Source: Siphonodentalium dalli
Taxonomy: Eukaryota; Mollusca; Scaphopoda; Gadilida; Siphonodentaliidae
NCBI GenBank assembly: GCA_032622095.1
Contig: CP136069.1
Span: forward strand, 107,842,278 to 107,906,277
Direction of reading: 5' to 3'
DNA: 64,000 bases
Shown: positions 1-10,765 of the stretch, in pieces
Position numbering within the stretch: the first letter of the stretch is position 1
How the letters are laid out: every line of letters starts with the position of its first letter
Translations under genes and position numbers: made by a program
Notes under the pieces: model-generated
The model's input: the letters and a program-made list of their open reading frames with translations, nothing else
What the model was told of the DNA's origin: nothing
Database searches by the model: none

Positions 1-919
1 GCTAATCACGTCATACTCAGGCACCAAGTGTAGGATTCCTTGCAATCTATTAATCCTGTATGTCGGTGATCGCTCGTCTTGTGTAAAAAGTGGACTCTCA
101 GCTAGGTCTGTAGCTATATTGTGAACTATATTAAGCAAAGGTTGGTGAGGGGAATGAGGCCACCTGCCACAGTAACGGAAACCCTGTTAGTAACCACGAA
201 GACCCATATGAAGTTTGGTGACAATCGGATAAGGGCTGGAGTCTGTAGGGTGAAAGGATTCAGTCATGCAAACAGTAAATTACAAGATGGCTGGTGGCAG
301 CCATGTTTTTCATAGAAAATTGTTCTAATTTAATAGCTCTCATTTAGAGGTGATCCTAAACATGCCTGTACATTTTCAAAACAATTATCCGATAAATGTG
401 GGCTGCAGGGTGTGCCGATGGATTCAAATTTGAAATCCAAAATGGCTGCTGACAGCCAAGTTTTTTAACAAATATCAGGGAAAAAAAGAGGCTCCCATCT
501 GGAGGTCACCCCAAAATTCCATATGAAGTTTGATGACGATCGGATTAGAGATGTGACCTGTAGGGTGTGCTAATGTAAATTGTTGACCGACAAATGCATG
601 CACAGAGGGATGCCAACCCATGACAATAACTCAAACTGGACTTTGTCAAGTTGAGCTAAAAACAATATAAAATAAGAGAACGCATTGTGTCAACTTTCAC
701 AAAATAATAATTCTCAAAGGGAATAACAAGTGAACTGATTTCTACGACAGTAAAAGGGGCAAAAAGAATCTTACCTGGCATTCAAGGATTTTTATTCACA
801 ATGGGGATCACATGTTCCAAACTGAAGAGAGACTCATTACATCATCTTTAGTTCAAGGAATAAACATACCTTGAGCTACAATCTTGATATATTATTAACA
901 ATAATAGTCCTGAACAAAC
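1..919. other. UBR5 intron with decayed ~160-bp repeat units
   Basis: No coding exon is visible here. Bases 230-310 and 410-470 hold two worn copies of the repeat that forms the large array at 3.3-7.5 kb (shared words such as CAAGATGGCTG and GCAGCCATGTTTTT). Bases 575-660 match the 3' tail of that element (ATTGTTGACCGAC, then CCATGACAATAACTC and TTGAGCTAAAA). This is therefore a truncated copy with two core units and a tail. The remainder, 666-919, shows nothing I can name. The next UBR5 coding exon must lie left of the window. Confidence 0.6.
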
Positions 920-1066
920 CTGCTGTTTGGTAGAATAACAAGATCAGTCTCAGCTAGCAGCTTGTTGAGCAGTTCAAATCTAGCCGACTGCTGACCAGCT
1001 ATCAGTGCCTTACACTTGCATTTTTCCCAGCAATCACAATAAGCTGTTGGAGATGTTCTCTTTAGT
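920..1066 (-). CDS. UBR5: UBR5 exon: end of UBR box and following conserved segment
   Basis: Fourth visible UBR5 exon in transcription order. It is preceded by a pyrimidine-rich acceptor (TTGTTTTAG) and followed by a GTTTGT donor. The first base completes a lysine codon begun in the previous exon. The translation opens [20 protein letters not shown], the cysteine-rich end of the UBR5 UBR box, then passes through an IAGQQSAR stretch and ends LPNS plus two bases of an arginine codon. UBR5 is a very large HECT-family E3 ubiquitin ligase acting in the N-degron pathway, DNA-damage signalling and transcriptional control. The UBR box binds zinc and recognises N-degrons. The cysteines (CDC, C, CKC) are intact and no stop or shift is seen, so the exon looks functional. 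The identification rests on remembered family sequence, so a protein search would settle it, but the match is close. Confidence 0.93.
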
Positions 1067-1748
1067 CTAAAACAAGTGTTAGAGTAAACGTTTTGAGATC
1101 ATGGTAATGCATAGGAGGGGTTATCAAATTGGTGAGAAATGGCCTGCTATTTCTCGTGGTTTGAGAAATAAGTTTCTTAGCCACCACCTCCCCACCACCA
1201 CCATCAAGACATGCACCAATATGGGATTTTTCATTCCATACAAAAGCAAAATGAGTCATCTGTAATTACTTTTTCGCGACTGACACCATCAGATGCTCCA
1301 GATCCCCATCCAACAGCTATGGACCCAAAATTATGACACCAGTTCATACCATAAAAGAGAATAATTCAATTTATCCAAACTATTACAACCTAAACTGTTC
1401 AGTTGGTAGGGGAAGTGTTTAGAATTTTGAGCTCTGAAATTTAAATAATTGGAACCAAAATACATTGCAATAATATATGACACAAGCTTGATAAACTAAC
1501 TGTATGGTAATATCCCCAATGAGATCTTATCACAAAGCCAAAAGTCGACAGGGAGACAATTTTGATCATGACTATCCATGTGACCTTGTCTGTAAGAACA
1601 ATTAGATGAATATCAATGTCATTGATCACATATCAGTTGTCTTTGGAGAAGCGTCCTCTTTACCTCAGGCATGTAACATTTTGGTAATTTATAAATTCAG
1701 TATGTAGATGCTGAATTCCTACCATATAAACTTCAAATCAATTCTTAC
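1067..1748. other. UBR5 intron, 682 bp
   Basis: Short intron between the two UBR-box exons. Bases 1130-1160 hold a short word (GAGAAATGGCCTGCTATTT) that recurs with one change near 59220, so a dispersed repeat fragment is present. No reading frame or structure of note otherwise. Confidence 0.6.
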
Positions 1749-1840
1749 TTGCAATCATGGCCCTTATGACAGACGCGTGCACATTCTGTACAACAACATA
1801 GCGATCCAACCAATCCACATGTTTTACATTCGAATATGTC
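1749..1840 (-). CDS. UBR5: UBR5 exon: core of UBR box
   Basis: A 92-nt exon with acceptor TATATTTCAG and donor GTAAGA. It begins in phase 0 directly after the CAG that ends the previous exon and leaves two bases for the next. The translation runs [11 protein letters not shown], then [17 protein letters not shown]. This is the zinc-binding heart of the UBR domain, with the closely spaced cysteines and the CHKGHDC motif of UBR5. The UBR box coordinates zinc through Cys/His residues and binds basic N-terminal residues of substrates. All the cysteines and histidines I expect are present. Splitting the UBR box over this and the next exon is confirmed by matching phases. Confidence 0.95.
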
Positions 1841-2611
1841 CTGAAATATATGGGAATGATCCATCTCAACAACCATTCTGAAACATTTCATCTGAAGCTA
1901 AATGACAAACAACAAATTTGGCCATAATGTAAAGAATATTATTTATTTTTATAGGAGCCTATAACAGGCACATGGGGGAAAAATACTAAAATACCAATAT
2001 AGACAATACCAGTGACAAGGTTTGATTTTGGCTAAAAACACATCAACTATCAAAACCCTAATAAATTCTAGAAATCTATCATATCAGCCAAAATATCCTC
2101 TGGTGTTTCTTATTGGCAATAAAATTCCCTTTCAGTTGACATATAACTCAGTGAAATTGAACAAAGCAAAGTCGAGATATTGTATTTTTTCATCAAACGA
2201 ATTCCACACATAGATCATTGAGCTTTATATTCAGGGGATAAGGGTCTTGTGTTTGGTGAGTTGGGAAAGGTTAAAGGCTGATTATAGTGTGGAAAATTCA
2301 GTTAATCAGCGACGACGTAGTCAGAGCCGATTGATGTTTATTTGCTCCATTATAATCAGCCTACAACCTTTCCCAAATCACCAAACACAACATTATTATC
2401 CCCATTCTAATTCTCTTTACACGAAATACCAGTTTTACCACATCAAATCATTCAAACAGAACTGCACATACAACCCAAAATGGAGTAACGTCACCAACCC
2501 AGCCTGTGCTTGACAAAGCTGAATCACAGTGACCTTACCATATAAAATATAGTTGCACGACAAAAGCGTTAACATAAAAAATATGAGGAATTGTGTAATT
2601 AAACTTTTAAC
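1841..2611. other. UBR5 intron, AT-rich, nothing recognised
   Basis: AT-rich intron DNA. Short reading frames occur but lack codon structure or splice context. Bases 2225-2300 and 2330-2390 share the mirrored words AAAGGTTGATTATA-like and TATAATCAGCCTACAACCTTTCCC, an imperfect ~70-bp inverted repeat that may be a small MITE. No firm call. Confidence 0.4.
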
Positions 2612-2869
2612 AAGAGGCCGATTATGATCGGCAGATGTTTAACACATACCTTGGCGATAGCGATCAGCTATAACTGATAATTTGTTAAAGATATGATCAC
2701 AGGAATCCATATATCAGTACCCAACTTGAAATCAAAAGCTCAAATAATTTGCCTTAAGATAGGGTTAAAGTATTTGGGGTGGGGAAGGAGTAGTCTTAAA
2801 TCTCATAACTATGTCCCTATTTACCCAAGGACCTCTCACTGTAAGATCCAACGGTTTAGTGATTTCGGA

Positions 2870-3243
2870 GGATATGTTTGGGAGTTTAACTCATTGGAAG
2901 CAAAAGTGATAAACACTTATCTCTGCCACTTTTGACTTGCCAGATATTCAAAATTCATTCACTTCTAAAGAGAAAATGTAATTTGTTGACATGCCAAACT
3001 GCTTAAAACAACATACATATATGGGATTCCATCTCATATTTAAATTGTACTTTAATTACACCCCCATTCTCCCCAGTTGTTATTTGTTTATCAAACATGG
3101 ACAGATAAGATTATATCTGACCTGTGTATTAAATAAGGAATTCTCATATTGTCAGGTACATGCAAGATTAAGTATTTCATAACAGGGGTGTATGGTTTTC
3201 AAAAATATATGTAGTTTATACAATACAAAAGTGTTATCTATAT
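2870..3243 (+). repeat. Direct repeat copy 1 (~375 bp)
   Basis: Nearly the same sequence recurs at 7897-8293 in the same orientation. The copies share long runs through ACTTTTGACTTGCCAGATAT and TACATGCAAGATTAAGT. Copy 1 has a short C run where copy 2 has a longer one. The pair flanks the ~160-bp array and the hAT element. This could be a segmental duplication or two related elements placed side by side. Confidence 0.8.
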
Positions 3244-3339
3244 GAAAGTGTCAATGACACTGTAGCTCAACTTGGAAAGGAAATAATTTCATGTGGGCAA
3301 TGGCAATCGAGTGATTAGGAATGTGGAAAGTTGAAAGGC

Positions 3340-4519
3340 CTAGTAAAATCCAATATGGCCGCTGGCAGCCATGTTTTTCTGCCGAATGACCCCAAAAAGA
3401 CTTGTTCCCATTTACATGTCAATGTTAACATTCATCACAAATTTCATGATGATACGACAAAACATACGACCTGTAGCCTGTTTCAAAGGATTTAGTCATG
3501 TAAAGAGTAAAATCCAAGATGGCTGCTGACGTTCCTGTTTTTTGGCCGAATGACCCCAAAATGACTCGTTCCCATCTACATGTCAATACTAACATACATG
3601 ACAAATTTCATGATGATCAGATGAACAGTACGACCTGCAGCCCGTGCTAATGGATTGAATTTTGAAATCCAAGATGGCCACTGGCAGCCATGTTTTTTTG
3701 CCGAAAGACCCCAAAATGCCTCGTTCTCATCTACATGTCATTGTTAACATCCATGACAAATTTCATGAAGAATCGACCAAAGGTACGACCTGTAGCCCGC
3801 GCAAAAGGATTTAGTCATGCAAAGAGTAAAATCCAAGATGGCTGCTGGCGGCCATGTTTTTTGGCCGAACGACTCCAAAATCACTCGTTCCCATCTACAT
3901 GTCAGTGTTAACATCCATGACAAATTTCATAAACTTCCGACCAACGCAACGACCTGTAGCCCGCGCCAAATGATTTAGTCATGCAAAGAGTAAAATCCAA
4001 GATGGCTGCTGGCAGCCATGTTTTTTGGCCGAACGACCCCAAAATCACTCGTTCCCATCTACATGTCATTATTAACGTCCATGACAAATTTCATGATGAT
4101 CAGACGAACAGTGCGACCTGTAGCCCGCGCCAATGGATTGAAACTTGAAATCCAAGATGGCTGCCAGCGGCCATGTTTTTTGGCCGAATGACCCCAAAAT
4201 GACTCATTCCCATCTACATGTCAATGTCAACATTCATGACAAATTTCATAAAGATTAGACCAAGGTACGACCTGTAGCCCGCGCCAAAGGATTTAGTCAT
4301 GCAAAGAGTAAAATCCAAGATGGCTGCTGAGGGCCATGTTTTTTGGGCGAACGACTCCAAAATTACTCGTTCCCATCTACATGTCAGTGTTAACATCCAT
4401 GACAAATTTCATAAACTTCCGACCAACGCAACGACCTGTAGCCCGCGCCAAAGGATTTAGTCATGCAAAGAGTAAAATCCAAGATGGCTGCTGGCAGCTA
4501 TGTTTTTTGGCCGAACGAC
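3340..4519 (+). repeat. ~160-bp tandem array, first block (about 8 units)
   Basis: Units recur about every 160 bp, marked by ATCCAAGATGGC, GCCATGTTTTTTGGCCGAA, CCCAAAATGACTCGTTCCCA and ACGACCTGTAGCCCGCGCC. Two unit types mix, one carrying TTTAGTCATGCAAAGAGTAA and one carrying TTGAAATTTGAAATCC. Small frames run through the units on both strands because the repeat is locally open. They differ between units and are not genes. The array stops at 4519 where the hAT element begins and resumes at 6233. Confidence 0.9.
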
Positions 4520-6232
4520 TAGAGCTGAAGCGGTTAGACGGTTAACCGGTTAGCATCCGGTTAGCGACGTAACCGGTTAGAAAAAAATGAACCGGACGTA
4601 ACCGCATCCCGTTGTCAGTTGAATGTGAACGTGAATAATCCTCAAAATATTAGGTTAAATGATGCAAAACTAATACTAAATCCCGTGTCACCGATAGTAG
4701 AGTGCAATGCACGCATTAATTGGTACACGCGGTAATATCAGATACTTAGTAGCAATTCTCGAACTGTCTGGAAGTGTCGGCAACCTTCAATCAATTCCGA
4801 CCCTTTGAAGTTTTCTTCCGACAAAAGCACGTGTGCAGTCACTGTGTATCAAGTCTGAATGTACCCAAGGAAGTGACAACGTAAAAGTGGCGTTGTGTGG
4901 CAATGCGTGCTTTCGTAACTTAATAGTTAATACTGCACGAAGCAACATGGATTCAAATTGGAATCACACCACGACATACTATATATAAAACTGTTTTACA
5001 GTTGGGTTTATAAAAACTATGTAAGTCGACAAAGTTTGAAGATTGAGATCAGCTGCACAATGTCTTCACTCTTCCTGTTCTTCCTCCCTGTTGTGATTTA
5101 ATATGATCAATTCAATTGAGTGACCAAACAGACATCGTAGTTGAAGCAACCCAAAACTTCTTCAATAATCTTCCCTTTTATCAAGGAAATTTAATTGATG
5201 CTCCATGCTACTCTGTAACTGGTTGTGCCTGTGGGACTAATTAACACTCAATTTGGCAGTAATTGCTATATGTTAAGTGATTGCATACTAAAACCAGTCC
5301 TTCCCAGGAGACGGGAGTGATTGCTCTCGCACCCGTATGCACTCGTAATTTTCAATTCACGGGTGCTGAAATTCGCACCCGTCCCTCTTTGCAAAATACT
5401 AATGGAGACTATAATTGTTGGTTCAATATTGAATTATTTTAAGGTTTATTTAGATCCTTTACCATCTCAGTTCAACTGTGGCATATTAAGGTGTAACTCT
5501 ACATACCGGTAGGTCTATTCCACAATGACTTTTTGTTTGAGCAAAAACCCAACTTTCAATTATAGTATGGGTGCCATATTACACCCGTCTTCTGCATTAC
5601 GGGAGCAAATAAATGCTCTCGCTGTGTTTTCCTCATGGGAAGGACTGCTAAAACCGAAACCGAAACGTAAATTATATAACCTCCCAACACTAGTGTCCGC
5701 TATCACGATACCGACGAATAGCTCGAATACTGAATAGGACTGCGAGTCTGACCTAACTGACCTTCCTTTTTGTTCTCTAGTTATTACTTTCTTGTCTTTA
5801 TATATAATGCATTGGAGGATATACCAATGATGATAATGATATATTACAGATCTTTAATATATAGTTTTGTTACTCGTTTTACCAATACCCATACTATTTT
5901 ACTCGTTTTACAAATGCCCAAACATATGCTGATCACGGCAAATAAGCGATCTCCCCTGCCATTCACAAATTTCACTTGCTCATTCCCCATCACGACTCAC
6001 GAGAGCCAGCAAAAGAACAGTGAATGCGTGTTTTTGAATATTGTTAAATGCCGTGAATAAGGTCTTTATTTCAGCTACTACTTCTCACCTAAGTTTGTCC
6101 CTGGAGCATGGCATAATGTCGACATAATTAGTGTGAGAGAAGTCCGCTAGAAATTTAGCGGTTAACCGGTTGAAATCCGGTTAACCCCGATGGTTAACCG
6201 GTTAGAAGAATGGGTCAACCGTTTCAGCTCTA
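4520..6232. mobile_element. hAT-type non-autonomous transposon with 8-bp target duplication
   Basis: A 1713-bp insertion that cuts one array unit. It starts TAGAGCTGAA and ends TTCAGCTCTA, perfect 10-bp inverted termini of hAT style (TAG at the tip). It is flanked on both sides by CGAACGAC (4512-4519 and 6233-6240), the 8-bp target duplication expected for hAT. Just inside each end lie dense GGTTAACCGG-type motifs (4530-4600 and 6160-6220), presumably transposase-binding subterminal repeats. The interior (4620-6150) has no transposase frame, so it depends on another element. The exact flanks suggest a fairly recent insertion. Confidence 0.93.
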
Positions 6233-7545
6233 CGAACGACCCCAAAATCACTCGTTCCCATCTACATGTCATTATTAACATCAATGACAAATTTCATGAT
6301 GATCAGACGAACAGTACGACCTGTAGCCCGCGCCAATGGATTGAATCTTGAAATCCAAGATGGCTGCCAGCGGCCATGTTTTTTGGCCGAATGACCCCAA
6401 AATGACTCGTTCCCATCTACATCTCAATGTCAACATTCATGACAAATTTCATAAAGATCAGACCAAAGGTACGATCTGTAGCCCGCGCCAAAGGAAATTG
6501 TTGACGGACACACGCACACATGGACGACGGACGCCAAACCATGACAATAGCTCAAACTTACAAAAGTAAGTTGAGCTAAAAATGGCTGCTGACGGCCACA
6601 TTTTTCGGCCGAACGACCCCAAACTGACTCATTTCCATTTACATGTCAATATTAACATTCAGACGAATAGTACGACCTGTCGCCCGCACCAATGGATTTA
6701 ATTTTGAAATCCAATATGTCCGCCAGTGGCCATGTTTTTTGGCCGAATGACCCCAAAATGACTCGTTCCCATCTACAATAGCCATGACAGATCTCATAAT
6801 GATCCGACCAAAGCTACGACCTCTAGCCCGTGCTAAAGGATTTAGTCATGCAAAGAGTAAAATCTAAGATGGCTGCTGGTGGCCATGTTTTTTGGCCAAA
6901 TGACCCCAAAATGACTCGTTCCCATCTACATGTCAATGTCAACAGCCATGACAAATCTCATAATGATCGGACGAAAGGTACGAACTGTAGCCTGTGCCAA
7001 AGGATTTAGTCATGCAAAGAGTAAAATATAAATTGGCTGCTGGCGGCCATGTTTATTGGCCGAATGACCCCAAAAGGACTCGTTCCCATCTACATGTCAT
7101 TCTTAACCATGACAAATTTCATGAAGATCCGGCTAAAGCTACGACCTTTAGCCCGCACCAAAGGATTTTGTCATGCAAAGAGTAAAATCCAAGATGGCTG
7201 CTGGCGGCCATGTTTTTTGGCCGAACGATCCCAAAATGACTCATTCCCATCTACATGTCAATATTAACATCCATGACAAATTTCATGATGATCAGACGAA
7301 CAGTACGACCTGTAGACCGCGCCAAGGGATTTAATTTTGAAATCCAAGATGGCCATGTTTTTTGGCCGTATGACCTCAAAATGACTCGTTCCCATCTACA
7401 TGTCAATGTCAACATTCATGACAAATTTCATAAAGATCAGACCAAAGGAAATTGTTGACGGACACACAGACACACACGTACACACGGACGACGGATGCCA
7501 ACCCATGGCAATAGCTCAAACTTACAAAGTAAGTTGAGCTAATAA
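6233..7545 (+). repeat. ~160-bp tandem array, second block with two element tails
   Basis: This continues the array interrupted by the hAT element, with about 7 units (markers near 6351, 6580, 6709, 6868, 7027, 7188 and 7345). Two tail sequences lie inside it, at 6492-6578 and 7447-7545. Each reads AATTGTTGACGGACACAC, then a GGACGACGG stretch, CCATGACAATAGCTC or CCATGGCAATAGCTC, and an imperfect hairpin TAGCTCAAACTTAC/GTAAGTTGAGCTA. So at least two element copies are joined head to tail. Confidence 0.85.
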
Positions 7546-9867
7546 TGTTATACAGTCTGACATGATGAGGATGCAGGTCCCTATGACCCCTAAATTGAAA
7601 CAGATACCCTAGTTCATATAACAGAAAGTAAGTAGCCCTCAATAAAATGGTTTCACACATTACAATGTTTTACAAGTAGTTTGGACACTAAAATCCATAA
7701 CCTTCAATGTTAATCTTCTAAGATCTCTGTGGCCCCTAAAATTCAATCAACCATCACAATATGAACAACAGGGGAAAATAAGGTTCCTGGAAATATTAAC
7801 AACATCTACCATCTTGATTTTCAAAACAAGGCATCACCTGCAATAGTCATGTAGATTTAACTGCCTGTTACCCATTGCTTAGATAAATCATATATGAGGA
7901 TATGTTTAGGAGTTTAAGTTAACTCATTGGAAAAAGTGATAAACCCTTATCTCTGCCACTTTTGACTTGCCAGATATTCAAAATTCATTCACTTCTAAAG
8001 AGAAATTATAATTTGTTGACAAGCCAGACTGCTTAAAATAACACACATGTATGGGATTCCATCTAAAATTTAAATTGTATTTTAATTTACCTTACCCCCC
8101 CCCCCCCCCCCAATTCTCCCCAGTTGTTATTTGTTTATCAAACACAGACAGATAATACCATATCTGACATGTGTATTAAATAAGGAATGCTTATATTGTC
8201 AGGTACATGCAAGATTAAGTGTTTCATAACAGGGGTGTATGGTTTTCAAAAATATAGGTAGTTTATACAATACAAAAGTATTATCTATATAATGTTATAC
8301 AGACAGTATATGATAAGGATGCTGGTCCGTATTGATAGAAGTGAATAGTATGCAAAGATAACCATAGAAAAAAATATGAGGAAGAGCCCATGTACATTAT
8401 AGCACATGTCTATCGCAAGCTTGGAAAGGGTTAATTATTTTGTAAGCAGATCAATGGAATATAGAAGACACTTATATAGGTGAGTGGTCCCTTATCACAT
8501 CCTGTATGAAATTTCAAGAATAGGAGAAACAAGAGACTCATGCTGCCATTAAACAAATAATCAAATTTGACAGATAAGATAAGCAATTTGACAAATAAGA
8601 TAAGCAATTAGCCAGCCACAATTGTTGTTTATCTTTGACATCATCTAACCAAACCCCACAAATCTGTACCATATGTCATCGCTCAATTAATAACAAGATT
8701 TCACTTGGAATGTCACCATCTATAAAATGTAGGCTCATATACTCTGGATATTGGATGTTTACATGGTAATTTATTGATATCATTATATTACATGTAACTA
8801 TTGCAATAAAATCTTCATATTTTCAAAACAGGACATCACACCTAATTAATGGTATAAAACTAAAACATATGAAGTGTCAATAACAATTTTGTTTTTATTA
8901 TTAATTTTTTTTTTTATTATTATAAAAGTTAATAAAAAATCAATTTTTTTTTTGGGTTAAATTAAGCAAGGAGTTCATTCTAAAAAAATCAATTTGTTTA
9001 TCTCGAAAAAAGGGTTGTAACTCCTTTAAAATAAATACCCATATTCGAACTCGATCTGTATTTTGGGCTGAGAAGCTCACATACCAAATTTGGTTCCGAT
9101 CAGATATAAAATGTTTCAGTTATCACATTATGCATAAAGTGTCTACAGACAGACGGATGGACGATCGACGAGTGGTCAATCTGGACGTTGACACTATGTT
9201 TACCATACTATGGTATGGGTAAACATAAAAAGTATTCACTACAATTCGAATAAATGAATAAATAGTTATCCAAGACTTTTGAAGATATATGTGGTATGTT
9301 TAGTGTTGTTATTTCGAGTATCGCTTGACCCTATTCTACTTTTTTGAATGTGACAGAACCTATATATATTGTGATAAAGAAATGGATATAATAGACGATT
9401 TATACTCTGGATAATATGATAACAGTTTGGCCAAATTGGACAGATATCTGCCAATATTTGTCGAAATCGAGTGAAGTAAATCAAAGTGCGAATGCCATGT
9501 GGCTGTCAGATGTCAACAATGCAAACATGTGATTCCTTATGTGCAAGTGTTAATTCACAATGTATTTGCTGTTTATTTATATGAAATTCAAATACATATA
9601 TAATAGGCAACAATAATAGTAACACAAAATTTTCAACAATAACATGGGCATGGTAATTCAGATAATTGAGGCAAATGACGAAACAATGACATAATGGAAA
9701 TTACCGACCGAATATTGAATGATTATACGGTGGCAAATCTTTGATGGTCTCAGCCAATCAGATCAAACGAGTTACACAAATCGGCAATTGACTGAAATAT
9801 AATGCATTCATGAATTTGGTAACCTTAACATCTATTGTAGCTACACTACTTTATTAAATGAATTCAC
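7546..9867. other. UBR5 intron: repeat copy 2, poly-C and AT-rich DNA
   Basis: Contains the second copy of the ~380-bp direct repeat (7897-8293), with a run of C at about 8094-8112 absent at that length from copy 1. Long A/T runs lie at 8890-8955. From 9045 to 9240 is the 3' end of the composite element: a core-like stretch, a short GACAGACGGATGG stretch and the terminal hairpin. From 9240 to 9867, up to the UBR5 exon, nothing was recognised. Confidence 0.6.
9197..9225. repeat. Terminal hairpin of Helitron-like element
   Basis: TGTTTACCATAC, a short loop, then GTATGGGTAAACA form a stem with one bulged base. The related tail at 62617-62644 has TGTGTACC pairing with GGTACACA, so paired positions have changed together. 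A hairpin close to the 3' end is typical of Helitron-type elements. Confidence 0.7.
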
Positions 9868-10108
9868 CTGGTTGATATGCTCGGCACCTGTCCACGTGAA
9901 ACTGCATGTGTCATTGCAGCATAGTACATGAATAGGAGAGTTGTCAACTGCAGAATCACTAGGATATAGCATGCACATCAAAACTTCCTTATAAGCATCA
10001 TCCTTTTCCTCTGACGCAACCATCTTTGCAGCCTCAAGTAAAACTATGGCAGCATTGTAGACTCGACTGCAGATGGCTTGCATAAAAGCAGTGCAGCTAT
10101 CAGCATTC
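9868..10108 (-). CDS. UBR5: UBR5 exon: conserved segment just before the UBR box
   Basis: A 241-nt exon with acceptor ATCACAATTCAG and donor GTGAAT. Its first base completes the lysine codon left by the exon at 45610-45814, so the join reads IEKNADSCTAFMQAI. After 80 codons it ends in phase 0 at CAG. The translation contains RVYNAAIVLLEAAKMV, a lysine/acid-rich loop (SEEKDDAYKEV), HVLCCNDTCSFTWTGAEHIN and a final Q. The last part is the start of the UBR box, including its first zinc-ligand cysteines. No disruption is seen. The intron upstream of this exon is about 35.5 kb and is filled by the giant palindrome. The intron downstream is 8.0 kb. Confidence 0.95.
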
Positions 10109-10765
10109 CTGAATTGTGATTATAAAGCCTGGTTATGACTTAAAATATAACAAGAGCATCGCTAGAGAGTGGCAAAAAACGCATGTGGTCATTTCAACAA
10201 TGGGCCATCACTCAGGTGAAAAATGTTGGGCGGAACACAAATTCGAACTTGACCTGTATTTTTGGCTAGTAAACTCACATAATAAATTTCATTCCATTCA
10301 GTTCAGTCTTACTAGAGTTATCATTCGGGAACAAAAATCAAGTGCAAATTCCAACAAAAAGGCCCGAAACTCCAGTAAAAAATTGGCAGGCGGAACCCGA
10401 ATTCGAACTGGACATGTATTATGATGTGGATGAATATTTGATGACAGTGCAATTTGAAGGATTGCATTATGTGAAATTCAAAGTTCAAATTCACAGAAAA
10501 AAACATTTCCATGTCGAACCTGATGACTCACCATGAATTAGGGTTTGCTTCGGAATGCTGGAATGTTATTCCTATTGGCAGTATTGCCATGGCAACATGA
10601 CTTAATCAAGCACAGTAGTAAAACATGTCACTCTAGTTACTAACAAACAACAATCGGCTTACACCAATAGCAGTCATTTCATACAACTGAAATATATTTA
10701 TTGTTATTACCTTTTGTTACTACTTGGAAATAATTGAGCTTGAATAAGCTCATCATAGTGAATAT
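10109..10765. other. Start of the 35.5-kb UBR5 intron; pearl-like leader and two core units
   Basis: At about 10150 is AACAAGAGCATCGCTAGAGA, the left end also found at 34954 and, inverted, at 21104-21118. It is followed by two ~170-bp core units sharing GGCGGAACCCGAATTCGAAC-like words. The element breaks off near 10545 without a recognisable tail. The rest (10545-10765) is ordinary intron DNA. Confidence 0.6.

Larger units (their letters stand above)
2612..9236 (+). mobile_element. Composite Helitron/pearl-like non-autonomous element region
   Basis: The region opens at 2612 with AACAAGAGGCCGATTATGAT, the left end also seen at 60371 and about 46146. It closes at 9197-9225 with a hairpin-forming tail like that at 62617-62644, just after a GACAGACGGATGG microsatellite-like stretch. 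Between lie ~160-bp tandem units, two ~380-bp direct repeats and a nested hAT. Short leader, tandem core, ACGG-type microsatellite and terminal hairpin is the plan of bivalve pearl elements and of Helentron-derived non-autonomous elements. No Rep/helicase coding is present, so it cannot move by itself. Whether it is one element or several adjacent ones is unresolved, because tail-like ends also occur at 6492-6578 and 7447-7545. Confidence 0.5.

Noticed and set aside
3340-7545. CRISPR-like array
   Set aside because: Units are ~160 bp, contiguous, without unique spacers, and the genome is animal.
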